Shown here one piece after another: positions 28,846 through 35,217 of a stretch of 64,000 nt of DNA. The number at the start of each line of letters is the position of its first letter. The first letter of the stretch is position 1. The notes beneath the pieces were generated by a model that saw only the letters and a list, made by a program, of their open reading frames with translations, was not told the origin of the DNA and ran no database searches. The DNA lies in the NCBI RefSeq assembly GCF_000282635.1, contig NZ_AKIW01000013.1:1-64000 (forward strand), written 5' to 3'. Origin of the DNA: Variovorax sp. CF313 (GTDB lineage Bacteria; Pseudomonadota; Gammaproteobacteria; Burkholderiales; Burkholderiaceae_C). The position numbers were made by a program, and so were the translations under genes.

Positions 28846-30060
28846 ATGGCCGGAATCCAGCAACTCGGCGATGTCCGCGGCGGCAAGCTCACCGGCAACA
28901 TCGCCGCCTTCGGCCGTGCCCTGCGCCGTGCCGGCGTGCGTACCGATGCCATGCGCATCGCGCTGGCTGCCGAGGCGGCCACGCTGGTGGGCGTGGACGA
29001 CAGGCTCGACCTGGGCGCCGCGATGGAAGCCGTGATGGTGAGCCGCGAGCAGGACCGCATGGTGTTCCGCGAACTCTTCGACGCCTGGTTTCGCGACCCG
29101 GAACTGGCCAACAAGCTGCTCGCGCAGATGCTGCCGAGTGCCGAAGGCAAGGCCGAGCCCTCGAAGCGCCGGCCGCGCGTGCGCGAAGCGCTTACCGCAC
29201 CGCGCAGCCCCGCCAGGCCAGCCGAGCCGGCAAAGCCCGACCGCGAGATCGAGTTCGACGCCGCCATGACGTCGAGCGATCGCCAGCGCCTGCAGCATGC
29301 GGACTTCAACGCGCTCGGCGCGTCCGAATACCGCCTCGTCGAACGGCTGGCGCGCGACATCCGATTGCCCATTCCCGAACTGCCGTCACGCCGCCTGCGC
29401 GTGGCCGGCGATGCGGGCCAGCAGCATGCGCGCATGCATTGGCCGGGCGTGCTGCACGAGGCGGCGCGCACCGGTGGCGAGATCCTGCGGCTGCCCAGGC
29501 TCGCGCGGCGCCAGCAGCCCCTGCCGCTGCTGGTGCTGGTCGATGTGTCGGGTTCGATGGAGCGCTATGCACGGCTGCTTCTGGCGTTCCTTCATGCTGC
29601 GACGCGCCGGGCGGGGCGCCGCGACGTGTTCGCCTTCGGCACCCGCCTGACCGACCTGACCCCCGCCTTCCGGTTCGCCGACACCGATGCCATGCTCAGT
29701 GCAGCCAGCCTCGCCATAGACGACTTCGCAGGCGGCACCCGGCTCGGCAGTTCCCTGGCCGAACTGCGCCGCGCCCACGCCCGCCGCCTGACCGGGCGCC
29801 GCACACTGGTGCTGGTGATCAGCGACGGGCTCGACACCGGCGAGCCATCGCTGCTGGAGCAGGAGCTGCTGTGGCTCAAGCGCCATTCGCGCCGCCTGCT
29901 GTGGCTCAACCCCTTGCTGCGTTTCGAGGGCTACGCCCCTCTGGCGCGTGGGGCCGGCGTGCTGCACCGGCAAGCAGATGCGATGCTGGCGGTTCACAAT
30001 CTCAGCGCACTCGAACAGCTCGCCGCGAGCCTGGCCGCCTTGATGCGGTCCGGCCGCTAG
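28846..30060 (+). CDS. coxE: VWA-domain protein (CoxE type)
   Basis: 404-residue protein ending in a von Willebrand A domain whose MIDAS motif DVSGSM is visible in LVLVDVSGSMERYARLL, with the conserved TRLGSSLAELRR and ISDGLDTGEPS later. The N-terminal half is charged and helical. CoxE proteins act with MoxR-type CoxD ATPases as maturation factors for molybdenum hydroxylases. The conserved genomic pair supports the call. Confidence 0.9.
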   Translation: MAGIQQLGDVRGGKLTGNIAAFGRALRRAGVRTDAMRIALAAEAATLVGVDDRLDLGAAMEAVMVSREQDRMVFRELFDAWFRDPELANKLLAQMLPSAEGKAEPSKRRPRVREALTAPRSPARPAEPAKPDREIEFDAAMTSSDRQRLQHADFNALGASEYRLVERLARDIRLPIPELPSRRLRVAGDAGQQHARMHWPGVLHEAARTGGEILRLPRLARRQQPLPLLVLVDVSGSMERYARLLLAFLHAATRRAGRRDVFAFGTRLTDLTPAFRFADTDAMLSAASLAIDDFAGGTRLGSSLAELRRAHARRLTGRRTLVLVISDGLDTGEPSLLEQELLWLKRHSRRLLWLNPLLRFEGYAPLARGAGVLHRQADAMLAVHNLSALEQLAASLAALMRSGR

Positions 30061-30093
30061 CGTTGCCCAGGAAGGAAGCAAAAGGAAACCACC

Positions 30094-30702
30094 ATGGAAA
30101 TGCTCGGAAACCGCCGCCTCGGCATCACCCAACAACAGGCATGGGACGCGCTCAACGACCCCGAGACGCTGAAGAAATGCATCCCCGGCTGCGACAAGTT
30201 CGAGCTCACGGGCGACAACCAGTACAGCGTTGCCCTCGCGCTCAAGATCGGTCCGGTCTCGGCCAAGTTCAACGGCAAGGTGGTGCTGTCGGACATCGTC
30301 GCACCCGATGGCTACAAGCTCACCTTCGAGGGGCAGGGCGGTGTGGCGGGCTTTGCCAAGGGCTCGTCGAGCGTCACGCTCAAGCCGGTGGCCGAAGCGG
30401 AGGCCGCGACGCCGCCGGTTGCCGGCTGCGAGCTCGACTACACCGTGCAGGCACAGGTCGGCGGCAAGATTGCCCAACTTGGCCAACGCCTGATCGACGG
30501 CGCTGCCAAGTCGACCGCAGATGATTTCTTCAAGCGCTTCGAGGCCGAGATACAGAGCCGCTATGGCCCCCCGCCTGCGCCGGCCGAGGAAGCCGCCAGC
30601 GCCGAGGCGCCGGCCGAGAAGAGCGGCATGATGTCCGGCCTCATGAAGAAGATCGGCCTCGGCAAGAAAGACGACACCGCCGCGACCGGCGGCGCCGGCT
30701 GA
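30094..30702 (+). CDS. coxG: SRPBCC-fold CoxG-family protein
   Basis: 202-residue CoxG homologue. The first ~145 residues form an SRPBCC domain (QQQAWDALNDPETLKKCIPG is diagnostic, with YTVQAQVGGKIAQLGQRLID at its end). A Pro/Ala/Glu linker and a short C-terminal helix (SGLMKKIGLGKK) may dip into the membrane. CoxG proteins are linked to membrane association of CODH-like enzymes and coupling to the quinone pool. A strong AAGGAAAC-type ribosome-binding site precedes it. Confidence 0.9.
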   Translation: MEMLGNRRLGITQQQAWDALNDPETLKKCIPGCDKFELTGDNQYSVALALKIGPVSAKFNGKVVLSDIVAPDGYKLTFEGQGGVAGFAKGSSSVTLKPVAEAEAATPPVAGCELDYTVQAQVGGKIAQLGQRLIDGAAKSTADDFFKRFEAEIQSRYGPPPAPAEEAASAEAPAEKSGMMSGLMKKIGLGKKDDTAATGGAG

Positions 30703-30719
30703 GGGGGGCGAACCGCGCT

Positions 30720-31733
30720 ATGGAAAATCTCGACGTCATGGTGCTGCGCACGCTGCGTGACTGGCGGCGTGCCGGCAAACGCGCGCTGCTGACGACCGTC
30801 GTGCGCACCTGGGGCTCGTCGCCCCGGCCCGTGGGTTCGATCATGGCCCTGGCCGAAGACGGTGCGGTGGTGGGATCGGTCTCCGGCGGCTGCATCGAGG
30901 ACGATCTGATCGCGCGCTACAGCCACGCCCACGGCAAGGGCGAGGACGTGCCGCTGGGCGCGCCGCCCGCGCTCGTGAAGTACGGCATCACCGCCGACGA
31001 GGCTCATCGCTTCGGACTGCCTTGCGGCGGCACGCTGGAGCTGCTGCTCGAGTACGCGCCCGATGCCGGGTCGCTCGACCTGCTGGTCGCACAGCTGGAA
31101 CAGGGCAAGCTCATGCAGCGCACGGTGACGCTCGCCACCGGCGAGGTTCGGCTCGCCGAAGCGACGGCGCCCGACGAGCTCACGGTGAACGACACCGAAC
31201 TCACCAACACCTTCGGCCCCGAATACCGCATGCTGCTGATCGGTGCCGGCCAGCTCGCCGAGTACCTCGCCACGATGGCCAAGTTCAGCGGCTTCGCGGT
31301 GACGCTGTGCGATCCGCGCGCCGAATACCGAACGGCGTGGTCGCTGTCTGGCGTGCACATCACGACCGAGATGCCGGACGACGCGGTGCTGGCCTTCAAG
31401 CCCGACCGCCGAAGCTGCGTGGTCGCGCTCACGCACGACCCGAAGCTCGACGACCTGGCGTTGCTCGAGGCGCTGCAGAGCGAGGCCTTCTACGTCGGCG
31501 CCATCGGCTCGCGCCGCAACGCCGACGCGCGGCGCGACCGCATGATCGAGCACTTCGACCAGACCGAGGAGTCGCTCGCGCGGCTGCGCGGGCCCATCGG
31601 CATCTACATTGGCAGCAAGACACCGCCGGAGATCGCGGTGAGCGTGATGGCGGAAATTCTTGCGGTGAAGAACGCGGTGACTCTGCCGCGTGAAGTCGAA
31701 GTGGCTCGGGCCAAGGAGATGCAGCAGTTGTAG
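30720..31733 (+). CDS. XdhC/CoxF-family molybdenum cofactor maturation protein
   Basis: 337-residue protein of the XdhC/CoxI family, which binds and sulfurates the molybdenum cofactor for xanthine-oxidase-type enzymes. The N-terminal XdhC domain has TWGSSPRPVGSIMAL and GSVSGGCIEDDL with C58; the C-terminal Rossmann-type domain has LLIGAGQLAEYLATMAKF and YVGAIGSRRNADARRDRM. It lies 17 bases after coxG, the last gene of the operon. It supports the view that the enzyme needs a mature, probably sulfurated, Mo cofactor. Confidence 0.9.
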   Translation: MENLDVMVLRTLRDWRRAGKRALLTTVVRTWGSSPRPVGSIMALAEDGAVVGSVSGGCIEDDLIARYSHAHGKGEDVPLGAPPALVKYGITADEAHRFGLPCGGTLELLLEYAPDAGSLDLLVAQLEQGKLMQRTVTLATGEVRLAEATAPDELTVNDTELTNTFGPEYRMLLIGAGQLAEYLATMAKFSGFAVTLCDPRAEYRTAWSLSGVHITTEMPDDAVLAFKPDRRSCVVALTHDPKLDDLALLEALQSEAFYVGAIGSRRNADARRDRMIEHFDQTEESLARLRGPIGIYIGSKTPPEIAVSVMAEILAVKNAVTLPREVEVARAKEMQQL

Positions 31734-31753
31734 CCTGGCCGATGTCTGGGGCA

Positions 31754-31811
31754 TTCGGGGTGCCCTGAGCACGATGGGCGCGGCGTTTGCTCTGAACGAT
31801 CGCGCCCCGAA
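31754..31811. repeat. 58-bp element related to the 5796-5870 inverted-repeat element
   Basis: TTCGGGGTGC (31754-31763) and GCGCCCCGAA (31802-31811) are inverted repeats with one mismatch. The last 14 bases, GATCGCGCCCCGAA, are the exact reverse complement of the left end of the 5796 element (TTCGGGGCGCGATC). The interior differs. It lies in the space between the convergent xdhC and mnhG genes. Confidence 0.5.
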
Positions 31812-31831
31812 ACTACGCAGACACAGACAAG

Positions 31832-32188
31832 TCAGCCCGACTTCGCCTCAGGCGGCACATCGCCACCCTTCTGCCGCTCGCGGAACAGCGCCGCGCGCAT
31901 CAGGAAGATGGTGGTGATCGGCGCCGTGAGTGCGATGAACAGCACGATCAGCACCGCGTGCAGGAACAGGCTGAAGCCCTGCACCGAGAAGTACACGATG
32001 GTGGCCACGGTCATGCACCACACGCCTACCGTCGCGCCCAATGTGGGCGCATGGATGCGACGGAAGAAGGTGGGCAGCCGGATCAGGCCGAACGAGCCGA
32101 TGGCTGCGAAAGCTGCGCCCAGCACGGCGAACACGGCGGTGACGATCTCGGCCCACAGCGGCAGCGGGCCTGCGATGAAGTCCGTCAT
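31832..32188 (-). CDS. mnhG: Mrp-type cation/proton antiporter subunit G
   Basis: 118-residue membrane subunit of the group 2 Mrp/Pha antiporter. Three hydrophobic segments and the family blocks SFGLIRLPTFFRRIHAPTLG and LTAPITTIFLMRAAL are present. The start overlaps the mnhF stop (ATGA). It is the last gene of the six-gene operon. The cation (Na+ or K+) cannot be told from this subunit. Confidence 0.92.
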   Translation of the reverse strand: MTDFIAGPLPLWAEIVTAVFAVLGAAFAAIGSFGLIRLPTFFRRIHAPTLGATVGVWCMTVATIVYFSVQGFSLFLHAVLIVLFIALTAPITTIFLMRAALFRERQKGGDVPPEAKSG

Positions 32189-32463
32189 TCGATCACCTCC
32201 CCGCGCAGCAGGAACTTGGCCATCGCCGTGGAACCCACGAAGCCGAACAGCGCGATCAGCATCGCCGCCTCGAAGTAGACGTTGCTCGCGTAGACGATGC
32301 CCAGCACCAGCATCATCAGCATGCCGTTGATGTAGAGGCAGTCGAGCGCCATCACGCGGTCCTGCGCGCTCGGGCCGATCAGCAGCCGGGAGAGTGCGCA
32401 CAGCATGGCCACGGCCAGCAGGAAGAGCGCGAATTTCAGGGCCCAGAAGAGGATGGGTGTCAT
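32185..32463 (-). CDS. mnhF: Mrp-type cation/proton antiporter subunit F
   Basis: 92-residue subunit with three hydrophobic segments. The core SRLLIGPSAQDRVMALDCLY matches the family block around 'GP...DRv.alD', followed by a membrane helix ending in STAMAKFLLRGEVIE. Start ATG 32463 overlaps the mnhE stop; the stop overlaps mnhG. The open frame extends upstream, but the family length supports this start. Confidence 0.92.
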   Translation of the reverse strand: MTPILFWALKFALFLLAVAMLCALSRLLIGPSAQDRVMALDCLYINGMLMMLVLGIVYASNVYFEAAMLIALFGFVGSTAMAKFLLRGEVIE

Positions 32464-32951
32464 AGCTCGAAGATCTCCATCAGGGGGCGTTCGTAGCGCT
32501 GCTTGATCAGCGCAATGAAGGCAGCATCGTCGTCGAGGTCGAACACGTGGATCAGCAGCGTGCTGCGGTCGAACGACACTTCGCCCCAGGCCGTGCCGGG
32601 CGTGAGGCACATGATCATCGCCAGCACCGCGAGCCCGTTGGGGTCGCGCATGTCGAGCGGAATCTGCACGAACTTCGAGCCGATGCGCGAGGTGCGCCGC
32701 GTGAGCAGCAGGCGGGCCACGTCGTACGCCGACTTCAGCATGTCGAAGGTCACGATGAAGGACAGCCGCAGCGCGACGCCAGGCCGGCGCATGCGTACCG
32801 CCGCCGGACGCAGGCCCTTGGTGAGCAACGGCACGGCGATGGCGAGGACCACGGCTGCCAGCAGCGTGGCCGCATCGAGCGACTGGTTGAGCAGCAGCCA
32901 GACGACGAACAGCGCGAACGACAGCGGCGGGGAAGGCAGAAGGCGCTTCAT
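32460..32951 (-). CDS. mnhE: Mrp-type cation/proton antiporter subunit E
   Basis: 163-residue subunit. Two hydrophobic N-terminal segments (SLDAATLLAAVVLAIAVPLL) precede a cytoplasmic domain with KFVQIPLDMRDPNGLAVLAM and CLTPGTAWGEVSFDRSTLLI, typical of MnhE/PhaE. The start ATG 32951 overlaps the stop of mnhD (ATGA) and its own stop overlaps mnhF. Confidence 0.92.
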   Translation of the reverse strand: MKRLLPSPPLSFALFVVWLLLNQSLDAATLLAAVVLAIAVPLLTKGLRPAAVRMRRPGVALRLSFIVTFDMLKSAYDVARLLLTRRTSRIGSKFVQIPLDMRDPNGLAVLAMIMCLTPGTAWGEVSFDRSTLLIHVFDLDDDAAFIALIKQRYERPLMEIFEL

Positions 32952-34651
32952 GGGGCCGTGCCTTCCTTTTTCTTCACCGGGTTCGGTATCTGCCTGGCGC
33001 CCAGCACCGCGTTGCGGTAAGCCGTGGGGGTCTTCAGGCCCTCCGCCGTGGCCCTGGCGTGCTGCATCACGGGCTCGGCCCACACGGTCAGCGCCACGCA
33101 GGCCGCGAGAAGTCCGGCCACCGGCAGCACTTCGAGCGCGGGCAGCGAAGGCATGGTGGGGTGGAGCTGCGTCCAGAAATGGCGGATGCCGGTGCGGCTC
33201 AGGGCGATCAGCGAGAGAAAACCGGAGACGATCAGCAGCGCGAGGAAGATCCAGCTGGCGGTGCCGAGCGCCTTTGCGCCGAGCAAGCCCGAGAGCATCG
33301 CGAACTTGCCGATGAAGCCTGACAGCGGCGGCAGGCCCGCGAGCAGCAGCGTGCAGCCCACGAAGCTCAGGCCGAGGAAGGCCACGCCGGCGGGAATCGC
33401 GCGGCCGTAGAGCGCTTGCGCCTCGTCGTCGAGGTTCACGTTGTCGAGCGCGCGCAGGTCTTCGGCGAGGAAGGGGGCGTTGCCGGCCGCCTCGTGCGGT
33501 GCGACGCTCATGCCGGCGTTGCGCCAGCGTTCGATCATGTCGGTCAGCAGGAAGAAGGCGCTGACCGCGAGCGTGGAGCTCAGCAGGTAGTACAGCGCGC
33601 CCGCCCACACGGCCGGCCGTCCGAGTCCGAGCGCCGCGAGCAGGGTACCGGCCGACACCAGCACGCTGAAGCCCGCGAGGTTCGACAGCCGCTGGGTGCC
33701 GACGATGCCGAGGGCGCCGACGAACAGCGTGGCAAGGCCGGTACCCACCAGCGCGGCCTGCCCGAAGGCCGCCGAGTCGCCGGTGTCGGGCGCGAAGAGC
33801 ACGGTCCACAGCCGCAGGATCGTGTAGATGCCGAGCTTGGTCAGCAGAGCGAACACCGCGCCCACGGGCGACACCGCCGCGCTGTAGGCCGGTACCAGCC
33901 AGAAGTTGAGCGGCCATGCGCCGGCCTTCGCGAAGAAGGCTGTCGCGAGGATGGCTGCCGCCGCATGCACCAGCCCGCGGTCTCCCGGCGCGAGTTCGGC
34001 GATGCGCACGCCGAGGTCGGCCATGTTGAGCGTGCCGGTCACACCGTAGAGGATGGCCGCGCCGATCAGGAACAGCGACGAGGCCGCGAGATTGATCGCG
34101 ACGTAGTGCAGCCCGGCCTGCACGCGCAGCCGGCCGGAGCCGTGCAGCAGCAGGCCGTACGAGGCTGCGAGCATGACCTCGAAGAAGACGAACAGGTTGA
34201 ACAGGTCGCCCGTGAGGAAGGCACCGTTCAGGCCCATGAGCTGCAGCTGCAGCAGCGGATGGAAATGCACGCCCGCACGGTCCCAGCGCGAGGTCGAGTA
34301 GATCGATGCGGCAAATGCGATGACGCCGGTGAGCGTGACCATCATGGTCGAGAGCCGGTCGGCCACCAGCACGATGCCGAAGGGCGCGCGCCAGTTGCCC
34401 GGCAGGTAGACGCCGATGGATCCGGGGCCGCCGCCGGTGTCGGCCGCGTTGACCCAGCGCAGCAATGCAAGCGCGGCGAGCAGGCCGACGAGGCCCGACA
34501 CCACGCTGAGGGCCGATTTGGTGCGCCGCCGGCGCTCGCCAAGCATCAGCATCAGCGCGGCCGTGAGCATGGGCACGAGGATCGGCACCGCCACCAAATG
34601 CGGCATGCCGAACTCGAGCAACCTGTCGAGCAGATGGGAGATCTCCTTCAC
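32948..34651 (-). CDS. mnhD: Mrp-type cation/proton antiporter subunit D
   Basis: 567-residue NuoN/NuoM-like proton-channel subunit with about 14 helices. Landmarks are LMGLNGAFLTGDLFNLFVFF with the conserved E in the next residues, FAKAGAWPLNFWLVPAYSAA with the essential Lys, and LLTKLGIYTILRLW. The start is GTG 34651, overlapping the mnhC stop by GTGA; an internal ATG at GMPHLVAVPILVP would also fit the family. It works with MnhA in proton transfer. Confidence 0.93.
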   Translation of the reverse strand: MKEISHLLDRLLEFGMPHLVAVPILVPMLTAALMLMLGERRRRTKSALSVVSGLVGLLAALALLRWVNAADTGGGPGSIGVYLPGNWRAPFGIVLVADRLSTMMVTLTGVIAFAASIYSTSRWDRAGVHFHPLLQLQLMGLNGAFLTGDLFNLFVFFEVMLAASYGLLLHGSGRLRVQAGLHYVAINLAASSLFLIGAAILYGVTGTLNMADLGVRIAELAPGDRGLVHAAAAILATAFFAKAGAWPLNFWLVPAYSAAVSPVGAVFALLTKLGIYTILRLWTVLFAPDTGDSAAFGQAALVGTGLATLFVGALGIVGTQRLSNLAGFSVLVSAGTLLAALGLGRPAVWAGALYYLLSSTLAVSAFFLLTDMIERWRNAGMSVAPHEAAGNAPFLAEDLRALDNVNLDDEAQALYGRAIPAGVAFLGLSFVGCTLLLAGLPPLSGFIGKFAMLSGLLGAKALGTASWIFLALLIVSGFLSLIALSRTGIRHFWTQLHPTMPSLPALEVLPVAGLLAACVALTVWAEPVMQHARATAEGLKTPTAYRNAVLGARQIPNPVKKKEGTAP

Positions 34652-34998
34652 TCTGCCTCCTGCCGCTCTTCACCGTCCACATGGTCGGTGCCGGTGAGGC
34701 CGCGCGAGGCGAGCATCACCACGAGGAACAGCGCCGTCATCGCGAAGCCGATCACGATGGCGGTCAGTACCAGGGCCTGCGGCATCGGGTCGGCCGTGTT
34801 CGCCAGCGTGGCGGTGAAGCCTTGGACGAGCACCGGCTCGCTGTCGACCTTGAGCCGGCCCATGCTGAAGATGAAGAGATTGACCGCGTACGAGATCAGC
34901 GTCAGGCCCATGATGACCTGGAAGGTGCGTGGGCGCAGCAGCATGTACACGCCCGAGCCGGTGAGCACGCCGATGGCAAGTGCGAGCACGATTTCCAC
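34648..34998 (-). CDS. mnhC: Mrp-type cation/proton antiporter subunit C
   Basis: NuoK-like subunit. I place the start at GTG 34998, giving 116 residues beginning MEIVLALAIGVLTGSGVYML; the open frame continues into the upstream repeat region but those residues have no family counterpart. Conserved blocks are RPRTFQVIMGLTLISYAVNL and PMPQALVLTAIVIGFAMTA. A GGAG lies close upstream. A 219-bp repeat region separates it from mnhAB, while all genes downstream overlap. Confidence 0.92.
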   Translation of the reverse strand: MEIVLALAIGVLTGSGVYMLLRPRTFQVIMGLTLISYAVNLFIFSMGRLKVDSEPVLVQGFTATLANTADPMPQALVLTAIVIGFAMTALFLVVMLASRGLTGTDHVDGEERQEAE

Positions 34999-35217
34999 CC
35001 TAGGCTCCCCCCCAGGCTGCGCGCACTTCGTGTCGCTTCGCCAACCCCCTTCCGGGGGCGGCACCGATCGCCCGGCAAAGCCGGATCGATGGTGCCCTGC
35101 GCGAGGGAGCCTCCTGTCCCTGGCCAGGAACACCGCGGAACCGGCTTTGCCGGGCCGCTGGTGCTGCCCCCTTGAGGGGGGAGGCGGCTACACGAAGTGA
35201 GCAAGCAACGGGAGTGA
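34999..35217. repeat. large imperfect palindromic repeat inside the mnh operon
   Basis: The gap between mnhAB and mnhC consists of two related arms in opposite orientation. CCCGGCAAAGCCGG (35071-35084) is the exact reverse complement of CCGGCTTTGCCGGG (35141-35154). Similarity continues outward: the left arm contains CACTTCGTGTCGCTTCGCC (35020-35043 region) and a CCCCCTTCCGGGGG hairpin. The right arm contains CCCCCTTGAGGGGG and CTACACGAAGTGAGCAAGC. About 56 bases lie between the arms. No coding sequence is supported. Similar CACGAAGTG-containing units are known to me from Comamonadaceae intergenic regions; this is memory, not a search. Confidence 0.75.

Noticed and set aside
34999-35217. CRISPR array
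   Set aside because: The repeat has two inverted arms, not regularly spaced direct repeats with variable spacers.
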